A stretch of 64,000 bases of DNA from Methanomicrobiales archaeon (GCA_012516785.1 JAAYWH010000104.1:1-64000), one strand, 5' to 3'. Shown: positions 42,916-51,618, counted from the stretch's first letter. Made by a program: numbers and translations. The notes: generated by a model from the sequence alone, not told the origin.

Positions 42916-44151
42916 TTGCGTGATGTAACAATTCCAGGCGTCAATATCGGAGTCGTCGGTCATGTGGATCATGGAAAGACCACGCTTGTCTATGGGCTCA
43001 CGAAAGCATGGACAGATCGGCACAGCGAGGAGATAAAACGGGGCATCTCGATACGCCTGGGATACGCGGATGCGACATTTTACCGGTGTGAAGGGTGCGC
43101 CGGTTCCGATTCATTTTCGACGACACCCGAATGTCCGATCTGCGGGACAAAGGGTGTCCCGTTCCGATCCGTATCATTTGTCGATGCACCTGGTCATGAA
43201 ACCTTAATGGCAACGATGCTGTCGGGTTCTGCCCTTATGGATGGGGCTATGCTTGTGATAGCGGCAAATGAACCCTGCCCACAACCTCAGACAAAAGAAC
43301 ATCTGATGGCGCTCGAACTTGTCGGGATCAAAAGAATAGTGATCGTGCAGAACAAGATCGACGTCGTATCACAGAAAGATGCTCTCAGGCACTACGAGCA
43401 GATCAGGGCATTCGTGAAAGGTACCGTTGCTGAAGGCGCTCCGATCATCCCGATCTCTGCACAGAAATCGATCAATATCGGGGCAGTGATCGAGGCGCTT
43501 GATGCGGTAATTCCGGAGATAGAGCGTGATCCGGGCGCAAACCCTGTCATGCTGATTGCACGCTCCTTCGATATCAATAAACCTGGATCGAACTGGCGTG
43601 ATGTTAAAGGAGGCGTGATAGGGGGATCCCTGATCCGTGGGGTTTTCAAGGAGGGGGATGACATAGAGATCCGACCCGGCCGGCAGATCCAGGCAGAGAA
43701 CAAGATTCGGTGGGAACCGATCACGACAAAGATAACGACTATCAATGCCGGATCCAAAAAAGTCCCGGAAGCAGGCCCGGGTGGGCTGCTGGGGATAGGA
43801 ACCAAACTCGATCCAGCCCTCACAAAAAGTGACGCGCTTGCCGGACAGGTCACGGGTCACACGGGTGCGTTGCCACCGGTCTGGGATCGCCTCCGCTTCC
43901 AGGTCACCCTCATGGAGCGGGTCGTGGGTGCTATGAGCGAGCTCTCGATCGAACCGCTCAAGCACCATGAGCCTCTGATGCTCTCAGTTGGTACCGCGGT
44001 TACCGTAGGGGTGGTTACCAGCGCCAGAAAAGACCTGGCAGAAGTGACCCTGAAGCGCCCGGTCTGCGCTGAACCAGGGGCAAGGATCGCAATCAGCCGC
44101 CAGGTTGGAGCCCGATGGCGTCTTATCGGGATGGGTGTCCTGACCGAGTGA
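42916..44151 (+). CDS. eif2g: Translation initiation factor aIF2, gamma subunit
   Basis: GTPase subunit of the archaeal initiator-tRNA carrier aIF2. The 411-residue protein has G1 GHVDHGKTTLV (residues 15-25), a zinc finger CEGCAGSD to CPIC (about 57-77) that marks eukaryal/archaeal eIF2-gamma, G3 DAPGHE (about 91-96) and G4 QNKID. The start is a TTG at 42916 with a strong AAGGAGGT 10 nt upstream; no ATG in frame lies near the N-terminus. It opens a long co-directional cluster. Its stop overlaps the PIN gene by 4 nt. Confidence 0.96.
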   Translation: MRDVTIPGVNIGVVGHVDHGKTTLVYGLTKAWTDRHSEEIKRGISIRLGYADATFYRCEGCAGSDSFSTTPECPICGTKGVPFRSVSFVDAPGHETLMATMLSGSALMDGAMLVIAANEPCPQPQTKEHLMALELVGIKRIVIVQNKIDVVSQKDALRHYEQIRAFVKGTVAEGAPIIPISAQKSINIGAVIEALDAVIPEIERDPGANPVMLIARSFDINKPGSNWRDVKGGVIGGSLIRGVFKEGDDIEIRPGRQIQAENKIRWEPITTKITTINAGSKKVPEAGPGGLLGIGTKLDPALTKSDALAGQVTGHTGALPPVWDRLRFQVTLMERVVGAMSELSIEPLKHHEPLMLSVGTAVTVGVVTSARKDLAEVTLKRPVCAEPGARIAISRQVGARWRLIGMGVLTE

Positions 44152-44528
44152 CCGTCCTGATCGATGCAAATGCGCTGATGGCGCAACTGCAGTTCAGGAT
44201 CGATATCTTTGCAGGACTGACGGAATGTATCGGTGCGTTTGAACCAGTACTCCTCGACTGTGTTCGGGATGAGTTGCGCGGGCTTGCCGCATCACATGGA
44301 AAGGAAGGATCATCTGCGCGGTCTGCGCTTATCCTTGCAGAGCGGTGCACGATCGCTGAGACCGGAATGCATGGAGGGTCAGTGGATGAGAAGATCCTTT
44401 ATTATGCAAGCACGCATGGATGCATGGTATTCACAAACGACCGGGATCTCCGGACAACCCTGCTTGCTCAGGGGATTCCGGTGATCTCGCTCGCAGGAAA
44501 ACAAAGGCTGGAAGTTTACAGGAACTAG
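44148..44528 (+). CDS. PIN-domain ribonuclease-like protein
   Basis: A 126-residue PIN-domain protein, here in the standard translation cluster next to aIF2-gamma and Rpo7. Acidic metal-site residues are in LIDANALM (residues 4-11), in DCVRDEL (about 40-46) and in FTNDRDLR (about 104-111). The start is a GTG in a GTGA overlap with aif2g, which is more likely than the upstream ATG at 44115. This family in archaea is related to Fcf1/Nob1-type rRNA-processing nucleases, so an RNA-processing role is plausible, but it has not been assigned. Confidence 0.82.
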   Translation: MTVLIDANALMAQLQFRIDIFAGLTECIGAFEPVLLDCVRDELRGLAASHGKEGSSARSALILAERCTIAETGMHGGSVDEKILYYASTHGCMVFTNDRDLRTTLLAQGIPVISLAGKQRLEVYRN

Positions 44529-44535
44529 GTGGATC

Positions 44536-45129
44536 ATGTATTACCGGATAAAACTGGCAGACAAGGTGCGGGTTCCACCCCACCGTCTCGGTGAGGAGCT
44601 CCGGAAGGTGATCCTCGATGTGCTGCAGGAGCAGCTTGAAGGGAGCATCGACAAGGAGATTGGCATTTTTATTGCCATTACAAAAGTGCTGGATGTTGGA
44701 GAGGGCGAGATCGTTCCTGGTGATGGAGCGGTCTACTATGATGTGAATTTTGAGTCACTGGTCCTGCGTCTCAGTCTCCAGGAGGTCATTGAAGGCATGG
44801 TGGTTGAGACGACCAGTTTCGGTGCGTTTATCAGCCTTGGTCCGATCGATGCCATGCTCCACGTGAGCCAGATCTCTGACGAGTACATCAATTATGATGA
44901 GAAGAATGCCCGGCTGATATGCCAGGAGTCCAAAAGGTACATCGCCGTGGGAGAGACCCTCCGGGTCAGGGTGGTGACCCTCTCTCTGAATGAACGTGAA
45001 CCCCGTGACAGCAAGATTGGACTGACCATGAGGCAGTCCGGCCTCGGAACTGCAAAATGGCTCGATGAGGAACTGGCTAAGGAGAAAGAGAAGGAGAAAG
45101 AGAAGAGTGGTGAGCGTGGCGGGCGCTAG
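44536..45129 (+). CDS. rpo7: DNA-directed RNA polymerase subunit Rpo7 (RpoE1)
   Basis: Stalk subunit of archaeal RNA polymerase, which pairs with Rpo4 and contacts nascent RNA and initiation factors. The 197 residues have an N-terminal RNP-like domain, beginning MYYRIKLADKVRVPPHRLGE, and a C-terminal S1/OB fold (about residues 80-165) with the typical VVETTSFGAFISLGPIDAML and HVSQISDEY. The tail is a lysine/glutamate-rich helix. It begins 7 bp after the PIN gene and its 3' end overlaps Spt4 by about 14 nt. Confidence 0.95.
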   Translation: MYYRIKLADKVRVPPHRLGEELRKVILDVLQEQLEGSIDKEIGIFIAITKVLDVGEGEIVPGDGAVYYDVNFESLVLRLSLQEVIEGMVVETTSFGAFISLGPIDAMLHVSQISDEYINYDEKNARLICQESKRYIAVGETLRVRVVTLSLNEREPRDSKIGLTMRQSGLGTAKWLDEELAKEKEKEKEKSGERGGR

Positions 45130-45319
45130 GAAAAAACTGGTTCATGTCTGTAGGGACTGCCACCGGGTCGTCGAGGGGGAGAGCTGTGCGGTCTGCGGCA
45201 GTGCGAACCTTTCGAGCGATTGGACCGGGTACCTTGTCATCATTGATCCCCGGCATTCAGAAGTGGCAAAAAAGATGAATATCTCTCTTCCGGGAAGATA
45301 CGCCCTGAAGGTCCGCTGA
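45116..45319 (+). CDS. spt4: Transcription elongation factor Spt4 (RpoE2)
   Basis: Zinc-ribbon partner of Spt5 in transcription elongation. The protein of about 67 residues has the typical CRDCHRVVEGESCAVCG set (four cysteines) and the SSDWTGYLVIIDPRHSEVAK stretch with GRYALKVR at the end. The start is one of three in-frame GTG codons at 45107, 45110 or 45116; 45116 has GGTGA just before it but only 2 nt spacing, so a start at 45107 with an upstream AGAAGAG is also possible. Position after rpo7 is the normal archaeal arrangement. Confidence 0.88.
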   Translation: MAGARKKLVHVCRDCHRVVEGESCAVCGSANLSSDWTGYLVIIDPRHSEVAKKMNISLPGRYALKVR

Positions 45320-45321
45320 CG

Positions 45322-45834
45322 ATGCTCCTGCTGCCCGAAAGCCGGCGGTATCTGTTCAGGCAGCCGTTTGGAGTACTTTGCCCGGATATGAACTGTGTCC
45401 TCCCCCTGATCGAGGGGAAGGTCGTATATACCGTAGGGGATGTGGTCACTCATCACCTGATCCAGCAGGGGATCGTTCCGGCCATCGCGATTATCGATGG
45501 TCATACAAGGAGGGAACCCTGCAACCGGTCTCCTGCTGTTTTCAGGAAGCGGTGCGGGGCCAGGAATCCTGCAGGAACGCTCACCGGGGAACTTCGAAAC
45601 ACCCTTGATGCAGCAGTTGGCGATCCGGATACAGAGGTGCTCATCATGGTTGATGGTGAGGAGGATCTGGCAGTTATTCCCCTTATCCTGTCAGCACCCG
45701 AGGGGGTTGTGGTTCTCTATGGTCAGCCAGGAGAAGGAGTGGTGGTCTGCGATGTGAATGAAGCGGCAAAGGAGAAAGCAATTGCCCTTCTTTCGTGCTT
45801 TGTGGAAGATGAAAAAGATCTGCTCCCAGGCTAG
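45322..45834 (+). CDS. GTP-dependent dephospho-CoA kinase
   Basis: Catalyses the last step of coenzyme A synthesis in archaea, phosphorylating the 3'-OH of dephospho-CoA with GTP. The 170 residues match the DUF359-type family: VYTVGDVVTHHLIQQG (about residues 35-50), AIIDGHTRREP (about 56-66), VDGEEDLAVIPLILSAPEG (about 111-129) and VVLYGQPGEGVV. It starts 2 nt after spt4 and has no own promoter, so it is part of the translation/transcription operon. The pairing spt4-dpck is common in euryarchaea. Confidence 0.9.
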   Translation: MLLLPESRRYLFRQPFGVLCPDMNCVLPLIEGKVVYTVGDVVTHHLIQQGIVPAIAIIDGHTRREPCNRSPAVFRKRCGARNPAGTLTGELRNTLDAAVGDPDTEVLIMVDGEEDLAVIPLILSAPEGVVVLYGQPGEGVVVCDVNEAAKEKAIALLSCFVEDEKDLLPG

Positions 45835-45853
45835 TATCGCCTGGTGGCTAGGG

Positions 45854-45861
45854 TATAAATA
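45854..45861 (+). promoter_or_regulatory. TATA box of rps24e
   Basis: TATAAATA lies 29-36 bp before the rps24e ATG at 45890, and GAGGA (45881-45885) is the ribosome-binding site. The leader would be a few nucleotides to about 10 nt. Confidence 0.6.
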
Positions 45862-45889
45862 ATCCGAACACGAATTATATGAGGATACG

Positions 45890-46186
45890 ATGGATTTCGA
45901 GGTTACCAGGGATACCAGGAACGAGCTCCTGGCAAGGAGGGAGGTGGACTTCAAGCTCCGGTTTGAAGGTCCCACCCCGTCACGAATGCAGGTCATCGGG
46001 AAGCTGGCTGCGGGTCTGAATGTGAGTGAGAAGCTGCTGGTGCTTGACACCATGAAGACCAGCTTCGGAAAAACCGAGCTCACCGGGATGGCCCGGGTGT
46101 ACGATACGGAAGAACAGAAATCAAAGACCGAAAGGGCTTACCTCTCCACCCGCGGCATGCCCAAACCGAAAGAAGAGGGAGCCTGA
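45890..46186 (+). CDS. rps24e: 30S ribosomal protein S24e
   Basis: Ribosomal protein found only in archaea and eukaryotes. The 98-residue sequence has [20 protein letters not shown] (about residues 25-44) and the [16 protein letters not shown] region (about 64-79), which are the S24e core. It has its own TATA box and short leader. Its TGA shares the A of the S27ae ATG (46186), giving direct coupling. Confidence 0.96.
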   Translation: MDFEVTRDTRNELLARREVDFKLRFEGPTPSRMQVIGKLAAGLNVSEKLLVLDTMKTSFGKTELTGMARVYDTEEQKSKTERAYLSTRGMPKPKEEGA

Positions 46187-46365
46187 TGGCGGCAAAGAAA
46201 GGCAAGGCCCCCTCTGTGCGCCGGGCCTCCTGTTACAAGACAGAAGGTGGTAAGGCGATATTGGCAAAGAAGTTCTGCCCGCGATGCGGACCCGGTGTGG
46301 TCATGGCCGATCACAAGGATCGTATGGCGTGCGGGAAGTGCGGATACACCGAATTCAAAAAATAA
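46186..46365 (+). CDS. rps27ae: 30S ribosomal protein S27ae
   Basis: A 59-residue zinc-ribbon ribosomal protein. The sequence has [20 protein letters not shown] (cysteine set CPRCG), then [11 protein letters not shown] at the C-terminus, the usual CxxC...CxxC pair of S27ae. The ATG overlaps the S24e stop by one base and the stop is 6 nt before the Kae1-Bud32 start. In eukaryotes the homologue is fused to ubiquitin; the archaeal form is free. Confidence 0.95.
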   Translation: MAAKKGKAPSVRRASCYKTEGGKAILAKKFCPRCGPGVVMADHKDRMACGKCGYTEFKK

Positions 46366-46371
46366 CCGCTG

Positions 46372-47949
46372 ATGCCTGTTTTTGGGCGGATTCTCGGAAT
46401 CGAGGGAACAGCCTGGAACCTCAGCGCCGCTGTTTTTGATAACGATCTGATTACGCTTCATTCGAAACCATACCGTCCGCCGAGTGGAGGAATTCATCCG
46501 AGAGAGGCCGCCCAGCATCATGCATCAGAGATGAAGGCGGTTATCTCGAAGGTGCTGTCTGAACCTGATGGCATCACCGGAGTCGCCTTTTCACAGGGTC
46601 CAGGTCTTGGCCCCTGTCTTCGAACCGTGGCGACTGCTGCCAGGTCCCTTGCCCTCGGCCTCGGTGTGCCCCTCGTCGGGGTAAATCATTGTGTGGCACA
46701 CATCGAGATAGGCAGGTATGCAACAGGATGCAGTGATCCGGTTGTTCTGTATGCCAGTGGCGCCAATACCCAGGTGATCGGGTACCTCAACAAACGATAC
46801 CGGATATTTGGCGAGACTCTCGATATCGGCATTGGGAATGCGATCGACAAGTTTGCCCGGAGCAAGGGACTTCCCCACCCCGGAGGCCCTGCCATTGAGG
46901 AACTTGCACGAAAGGGCAGGTATGTGGACCTTCCGTATACGGTCAAGGGAATGGACCTTGCATTCTCGGGTCTTGTGAGCGCTGCGCGGGAGTGCAGAGC
47001 ACCCATAGAGGACGTCTGTTACAGCCTTCAGGAGACCGCATTTGCCATGTGTTGTGAGGTGACAGAGCGTGCGCTCGCCCATACCGGGAAAGAAGAGGTG
47101 TTGCTTGTCGGGGGGGTTGGTGCAAACAGCCGATTCGAGGAGATGCTCTCCCAGATGTGTGCAGACCGGGATGCGACTCTGTTTGTGCCGGAACGCAAAT
47201 ACCTCGGCGATAATGGTGCCATGATTGCGTATACCGGCAAGATAATGCTGGAGAGCGGATATTCTGTTCCTCCCGAAGAATCATACGTGAATCCCTCCTT
47301 CCGTTCCGACCAGGTGGAGGTCACCTGGCGGCATGATGATCCAGGCGAACGGATCAGGGATAAGCCACTCGACCAGATTACCCGGACAACCGGTGCGGAA
47401 GCAGAGGTTCTGCTCGGAGAATCATTCGTGGAGAAACGGAGAGTCCGGAAGGTATACCGTCAGCAGGAGCTGAATGATCGACTGATCGCTGAACGGACAC
47501 GGGCTGAAGCACGCCTTATCGCTTCTTCCCGGAAGGAAGGAGTGCCCACCCCGGTCATACAGGACATCACCGGCACAACAATCCGAATGGAGAGGATTTA
47601 CGGAAGTCTTCTGAAGGATTCGCTCTCCCCGGTGCATCTGGAGGAGGCCGGGAGGACCGTAGGAATGCTTCACACGGCAGGAATCGTCCATGGTGATCTT
47701 ACCACCAGCAATTTGATAATAAGGGAGGAGAGATGTGTGCTGATCGACTTCGGTCTTTCTCTGGCATCATCAGAGATCGAAGCCAGGGGGGTGGATCTCC
47801 ATGTTCTCTTCCAGACACTCGAGAGCACCACGGATAATTTTTCTGAACTGAAAGAAGCGTTCACACGAGGCTATGAGCACACCTTTTCTGGAGCCGATGA
47901 GGTGCTCGCGAGAGAACGGGAGATAGAGAAGAGGGGGAGGTACTTGTGA
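46372..47949 (+). CDS. kae1-bud32: Kae1-Bud32 fusion (tRNA t6A synthase and kinase)
   Basis: One chain that joins the Kae1 subunit of the KEOPS complex, which transfers the threonylcarbamoyl group to A37 of ANN-decoding tRNAs, to the Bud32 kinase/ATPase. Kae1 covers residues 1 to about 325: metal-binding HCVAHIEIGR (HxxxH, about 107-116) and the LYASGANTQV site. Bud32 covers about 345-525: HGDLTTSNLII (about 436-446) and CVLIDFGLSLAS (kinase DFG). This fusion is known in several euryarchaea. It overlaps the XTPase gene by a GTGA. Confidence 0.96.
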   Translation: MPVFGRILGIEGTAWNLSAAVFDNDLITLHSKPYRPPSGGIHPREAAQHHASEMKAVISKVLSEPDGITGVAFSQGPGLGPCLRTVATAARSLALGLGVPLVGVNHCVAHIEIGRYATGCSDPVVLYASGANTQVIGYLNKRYRIFGETLDIGIGNAIDKFARSKGLPHPGGPAIEELARKGRYVDLPYTVKGMDLAFSGLVSAARECRAPIEDVCYSLQETAFAMCCEVTERALAHTGKEEVLLVGGVGANSRFEEMLSQMCADRDATLFVPERKYLGDNGAMIAYTGKIMLESGYSVPPEESYVNPSFRSDQVEVTWRHDDPGERIRDKPLDQITRTTGAEAEVLLGESFVEKRRVRKVYRQQELNDRLIAERTRAEARLIASSRKEGVPTPVIQDITGTTIRMERIYGSLLKDSLSPVHLEEAGRTVGMLHTAGIVHGDLTTSNLIIREERCVLIDFGLSLASSEIEARGVDLHVLFQTLESTTDNFSELKEAFTRGYEHTFSGADEVLAREREIEKRGRYL

Positions 47950-48503
47950 AGGTCGCAGTGGTGACCTCCAATCGCCACAAGGCGGCAGAGATCGCTGATT
48001 ATTTTGGGACACTTGTAGAGGTCATGCATGTCACTATGGAAATCCCCGAGTACCGCCACAACGATGTGGGAGAGATTGCATATAAAAAGGCCGAATATGC
48101 CTATCAGGCTCTCCGTTGTCCTCTCCTGGTCGATGACACGGCTTTCTCAATCGAAGCCCTCAAGGGCTTCCCCGGACCGTATGCCGCATATGTCCTCTCT
48201 ACCCTTGGAAACCACGGGATTCTCAAGCTTCTTGAGGGGGAGAGTAACAGAAATGCATATTTCGAGACGGCAATAGCGTTTGCGACCACCCAGGGAACAA
48301 TCCACGTGTTCAGGGGAAGGATCGATGGAACCATCGTCTCTCCCCGTGGTGATTCGGGTTTTGGATACGATCCGATTTTTGAGGTGGAAGGACAAACCCT
48401 GGCAGAGCTGGATCGTTCTTCGAAGAACCAGATTTCCCATCGTGCGCGAGCGCTGTCTTTGCTGAAAGCCTGGATCCTTTCAGGGGATCCCAGGATGCCA
48501 TGA
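47946..48503 (+). CDS. XTP/dITP diphosphatase (Ham1/RdgB)
   Basis: House-cleaning enzyme that hydrolyses non-canonical purine triphosphates such as XTP and dITP to monophosphates. The 185-residue protein shows VVTSNRHKAAEIADYF (residues 4-19), the catalytic VDDTAFSIEALKGFPGPYAAY (about 62-82 with VDDTAF) and the SPRGDSGFGYDPIFEVEG substrate site (about 130-147). The start is a GTG in the GTGA overlap with kae1-bud32. Members of this family are about 185-195 residues. Confidence 0.94.
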   Translation: MKVAVVTSNRHKAAEIADYFGTLVEVMHVTMEIPEYRHNDVGEIAYKKAEYAYQALRCPLLVDDTAFSIEALKGFPGPYAAYVLSTLGNHGILKLLEGESNRNAYFETAIAFATTQGTIHVFRGRIDGTIVSPRGDSGFGYDPIFEVEGQTLAELDRSSKNQISHRARALSLLKAWILSGDPRMP

Positions 48504-48529
48504 CAAAACCGTTAAGAGGAAGCATGACG

Positions 48530-48538
48530 TTTAATAAT
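48530..48538 (+). promoter_or_regulatory. TATA box of rpl40e
   Basis: TTTAATAAT is 23-31 bp before the L40e ATG at 48561, consistent with a leaderless or short-leader transcript. Confidence 0.4.
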
Positions 48539-48560
48539 AGTCCAAGAAGTGGTGTCCCTC

Positions 48561-48707
48561 ATGGCAAGATTTCCTGAAGCCGAAGCAAGACTCCTGAATG
48601 TCAAGATATGCATGCGCTGTAATGCCCGGAATGCGATCCGAGCAACCAGCTGTCGCAAGTGCGGATACAAGAACCTTCGTCCCAAGAATAAAGAGAAGAA
48701 GGCCTGA
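48561..48707 (+). CDS. rpl40e: 50S ribosomal protein L40e
   Basis: A 48-residue ribosomal protein with a single zinc ribbon: [20 protein letters not shown] (about residues 17-36), followed by the basic [11 protein letters not shown] tail. This is the archaeal L40e form, fused to ubiquitin in eukaryotes. It begins 57 bp after the XTPase gene and probably has its own TATA element at 48530. Confidence 0.95.
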   Translation: MARFPEAEARLLNVKICMRCNARNAIRATSCRKCGYKNLRPKNKEKKA

Positions 48708-48711
48708 TCAG

Positions 48712-49362
48712 TCAGGCACTGTAAAAGGTGACCCTTTTTCCTTTCTGGCTGTATTCTCCTTTGAACGTCTCGATATTCCTTTTATAACCGATGCGGTCGG
48801 CGAACCCGAGCTCACGCAAGCGTTCCCGTACCCGCATAACTTCCTGTTCATCCCTCCAGTCAGGGGTGTATATGTAAATTACTTTCATGCTGTCCCGTGA
48901 ATCGGGATTTGGTTTTGCAGTGCTTACCTTTGCAGAGATTCCGAGTTCATTCCGGCAGGTCGCATCGCGGACTAGTATCCAGGCCTCGTCAACACGTTCG
49001 GGAGGCAGGAAGATGAGCCATTTCCCCGCAAGTTCATCCTCAATCGCGTCCGGCTTCACATCAGGAGCATCCTGCACAATCCAGTACATCCTGGTGGTCC
49101 GGCTTGGGATCACCCCCTCCCCCTCACGAATCGCATGGTAGATGACATGGGGGGACCTGAAACGGAAGATGAGTGCCTCGCCCAACTGGGGATAGTCATC
49201 GCAGAACTTCCTGAATATTTCGAGGAATTGTGCTTCAAAATCGATTCCTTTCTCCACCAGCTCGAAGAGATACGGTCCCCTCTCGCGAAGCCCGGTATTC
49301 AGCATCACCTCGAAAAGACCATAAGCCACGTCGGCCAGTGCTTCGGGATCGACTTTTTCCAT
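48712..49362 (-). CDS. DUF1917-like (BLES03-type) protein
   Basis: A 216-residue protein that I tentatively place with DUF1917, the family with archaeal proteins and eukaryotic BLES03. Its second half reads WLIFLPPERVDEAWILVRDA (about residues 114-133), KVSTAKPNPDSRDSMKVIYI (about 143-162) and ends with YKRNIETFKGEYSQKGKRVT. The W-x-I-F and K-V-S-T-A-K-P-N motifs are those I recall for the family. The N-terminal 80 residues are helical and acidic. Its function is unknown. It is convergent with rpl40e, and shares a divergent gap-free tail with thi4 upstream (46 bp). Confidence 0.6.
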   Translation of the reverse strand: MEKVDPEALADVAYGLFEVMLNTGLRERGPYLFELVEKGIDFEAQFLEIFRKFCDDYPQLGEALIFRFRSPHVIYHAIREGEGVIPSRTTRMYWIVQDAPDVKPDAIEDELAGKWLIFLPPERVDEAWILVRDATCRNELGISAKVSTAKPNPDSRDSMKVIYIYTPDWRDEQEVMRVRERLRELGFADRIGYKRNIETFKGEYSQKGKRVTFYSA

Positions 49363-49408
49363 ATGTTACCGTTATACGGAGGCACTAAAAAATACTTAGG
49401 TCCCAGTC

Positions 49409-50176
49409 TCATCTGGTGCCGAGCTCCCGGAGTACCAGAGATGCCGCATGCTCTCCTGACAGGAGCATCCCCCCGAAGACAGGACCCATCCGGGTTTCAC
49501 CGAAGACCGCATTTGCTGCCATTCCGGCCACGATAAGCCCCGGGAATATCTCTTTGGTATGGCTGATTATCATGGATTCAGCCTTTTCAGCCCACATGAA
49601 GCCCTCCCCCTTCACAAAAACCTGGTCCGTTTTTTTCCCCACGATTCGTGCCACGCTTGCATCATGGCCAGTAGCATCGATGGTATAGCGGCACCAGAGC
49701 GTGAGCGGGTCAACATGAAGTCCGGCTATTCCCACCGGTGTCCAGTTCACCACAAGGCCTGAGAGCCTGTTCTCGCTCCTGATCATGACGTCCTCAACCG
49801 TCATGAGGGTAAGAAATTCAACCCCTGCGTCGCATGCAGCAGAGGTAAGTTTCGAGACTGCTTCAACTGCCCCGGCAACATAGTACCCTTCAGTATAGGC
49901 ATGATAGTGTATCCTGAAATGATCCAGGAGGCGCCGTGCGCTTTCCTGAACCACGATCCGGGGAAACATCATACCTCCCCCCCACATCCCCCCTCCTACC
50001 GATAATTTTTTCTCGATGAGGGTAACTGCCAGGCCTGCCTCTCCAAGGAAGGAGGCAGCAGCAAGACCGGAGGGTCCCCCACCTACGATTGCTACATCAG
50101 TTTCAATGCAATCCAGCAGGGCTGTCAGCTCTGACTCAATAATCGCTCTGGTGATAATCCGTTCGTCAAGCTCCAT
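49409..50176 (-). CDS. thi4: Thiamine thiazole synthase, Thi4 type
   Basis: Makes the thiazole precursor of thiamine from NAD and glycine, with iron and external sulfide in methanogen homologues. The 255-residue protein has the FAD/NAD-binding DVAIVGGGPSGLAAASFLGE (about residues 25-44), GMWGGGMMFP (about 62-71) and the C-terminal GMAANAVFGETRMGPVFGGML (split as GMAANAVFGETRMGP and FGGML). The position of the yeast suicide cysteine is His here (ATGHDASVARIV), the form that uses free sulfide catalytically. Start at 50176 (MELDERI) is preferred over an ATG 12 nt upstream. Confidence 0.93.
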   Translation of the reverse strand: MELDERIITRAIIESELTALLDCIETDVAIVGGGPSGLAAASFLGEAGLAVTLIEKKLSVGGGMWGGGMMFPRIVVQESARRLLDHFRIHYHAYTEGYYVAGAVEAVSKLTSAACDAGVEFLTLMTVEDVMIRSENRLSGLVVNWTPVGIAGLHVDPLTLWCRYTIDATGHDASVARIVGKKTDQVFVKGEGFMWAEKAESMIISHTKEIFPGLIVAGMAANAVFGETRMGPVFGGMLLSGEHAASLVLRELGTR

Positions 50177-50390
50177 CGCTTTCCTCAATCCATTCGTATT
50201 CGCGATAGATAATAAGAAATTACTTCAACCGGAATCGGAAAGATGCAGGATGAAAACCACACGCTTTCCCTCAGGTCGGCACCCACTCTTGACAGATTCT
50301 CATACCAGGACAATTGGCGCTTATGGTGAAAAAACACCCGGTAAAGGCGTATTTTCACATTTCGGGGAGGATTTCTTCCCCACGTGGGAG

Positions 50391-50400
50391 AATATTTATG
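50391..50400 (+). promoter_or_regulatory. TATA-like element of htpX
   Basis: AATATTTATG is 27-36 bp before the htpX ATG at 50427, so the mRNA may be leaderless. No Shine-Dalgarno sequence is seen before that ATG. Confidence 0.4.
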
Positions 50401-50426
50401 AACCCACGCATTCAGAACTTCTTATC

Positions 50427-51311
50427 ATGAAACCATGGAAGCGTGACTGGGGGCTGACAGGCAGGATCTGGCTTACGATGTTCCTGCTGTTCCTGGTCTA
50501 CCTTGCCTTTATCGCAGTACTCTCCATGCTTGGTATCGGTCTCCCGTTCCTCGTAGTCATCGTATTTCTGATGGCGTTTCTCCAGTACTTTTTCTCGGAC
50601 CGCCTCGTGCTTTGGACTACGCGGTCACGGGTTATAGAACAGGACGAGTATCCCGAGCTCCACCGCATCGTTGAGAGATGCGCTTCTGAAGCAGGCATTC
50701 CTAAACCCCGAATCGCCATCATGCAGACTCCGGTACCCAATGCATTTGCTACCGGGAGGAGCCCGAAACATGCAGTGGTCGCAGTAACCGATTCAATCAT
50801 GCGACTCCTCACTCCGCGGGAGCTCGAAGCAGTGATAGCTCACGAAATCTCGCACATCAGAAACAGGGACGTGCTCACCCTTACTATTGCAAGTTTTGTT
50901 GCCATGATTGCAGCGCTCGTGATGAACAATTTTTTGTTTGCTGCCATGTTTGGTCGGAGAGATTCCGGAAATGCGTGGATCATTGCCGGGATTGTGGCTG
51001 TCGTGGTCTATTTCGTTGCACAGCTCCTGATTATGGCGCTTTCACGTTACCGGGAATTTGCAGCAGACAGGGGGAGTGCCTATATCACTGGGTCTCCACG
51101 GGATCTCATATCGGCCCTTGGAAAGATCAGCGGGAGGATGGAGGCAGTACCTCCTCAGCAGAAGCAGGCAGTGGAGACCGCGAACGCGTTCTTCATCATC
51201 CCTGCGCTTTCGGGTTCCACCCTGCTCGAACTCTTCTCGACTCACCCAGCCCTTGAAAAGAGAATCGCTGCTCTTGAGCAGGTTGAGCTCCAACTCAAGG
51301 GGCTCGCATAA
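50427..51311 (+). CDS. htpX: Membrane zinc metalloprotease HtpX homologue
   Basis: Integral membrane M48 protease that degrades damaged membrane proteins. The 294-residue protein has two N-terminal transmembrane segments (about residues 14-60), the zinc site VIAHEISHIRNRDV (HExxH, about residues 134-147), the third ligand in SRYREFAADRGSAYITG (Glu, about 203-219), and two further membrane segments between (about 152-200). The start at 50427 is set by MKPWKRDWGLTGRIW; an upstream frame reaching 50016 overlaps the divergent thi4 gene and does not look like coding sequence. Confidence 0.93.
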   Translation: MKPWKRDWGLTGRIWLTMFLLFLVYLAFIAVLSMLGIGLPFLVVIVFLMAFLQYFFSDRLVLWTTRSRVIEQDEYPELHRIVERCASEAGIPKPRIAIMQTPVPNAFATGRSPKHAVVAVTDSIMRLLTPRELEAVIAHEISHIRNRDVLTLTIASFVAMIAALVMNNFLFAAMFGRRDSGNAWIIAGIVAVVVYFVAQLLIMALSRYREFAADRGSAYITGSPRDLISALGKISGRMEAVPPQQKQAVETANAFFIIPALSGSTLLELFSTHPALEKRIAALEQVELQLKGLA

Positions 51312-51364
51312 TCCTTTTTCTCGTCACCCTTTTTTTGTGGTTTCCGGACGAAAAACCCGGGATA

Positions 51365-51374
51365 AACATATAAC
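51365..51374 (+). promoter_or_regulatory. TATA-like element of the tRNA pair
   Basis: AACATATAAC lies about 45-53 bp before tRNA-Gly. It would serve transcription of both tRNAs as one precursor, since they are only 3 bp apart. Confidence 0.4.
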
Positions 51375-51417
51375 AAAAGGAATAAGTGGAAGTATCTCAA
51401 AATAGAATGGCGCGATT

Positions 51418-51488
51418 GCATCGATGGTCTAGTGGCATGACTTAGGCCTTCCAAGCCTATAGCCCGGGTTCAATTCCCGGTCGATGCA
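51418..51488 (+). tRNA. tRNA-Gly (anticodon TCC)
   Basis: A 71 nt cloverleaf. The acceptor stem GCATCGA pairs fully with TCGATGC, with discriminator A at 51488. The anticodon loop CTTCCAA is held by TAGGC/GCCTA and gives anticodon TCC (reads GGA/GGG). The T arm CCCGGGTTCAATTCCCGG is canonical. The 3' CCA is not encoded. Confidence 0.95.
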
Positions 51489-51491
51489 TGC

Positions 51492-51565
51492 GGGCTCGTG
51501 GTCTAGCTGGTTATGACGTCGCCTTCACACGGCGGAGGTCAGGAGTTCGAATCTCCTCGAGCCCA
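51492..51565 (+). tRNA. tRNA-Val (anticodon CAC)
   Basis: A 74 nt cloverleaf 3 bp after tRNA-Gly. The acceptor stem GGGCTCG pairs with CGAGCCC and the discriminator is A at 51565. The anticodon loop TTCACAC gives CAC (reads GUG). The T arm AGGAGTTCGAATCTCCT is canonical. CCA is not encoded. Confidence 0.95.
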
Positions 51566-51618
51566 TTCAGGTATATTCTCTCAATTTACGTTTTTGGAGG
51601 GCGAGGAAATTATCATCT

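Noticed and set aside
50016-50426. Long N-terminal extension of HtpX
   Set aside because: It overlaps thi4 on the other strand and does not match M48 proteases; the TATA-like element at 50391 fits an ATG at 50427.
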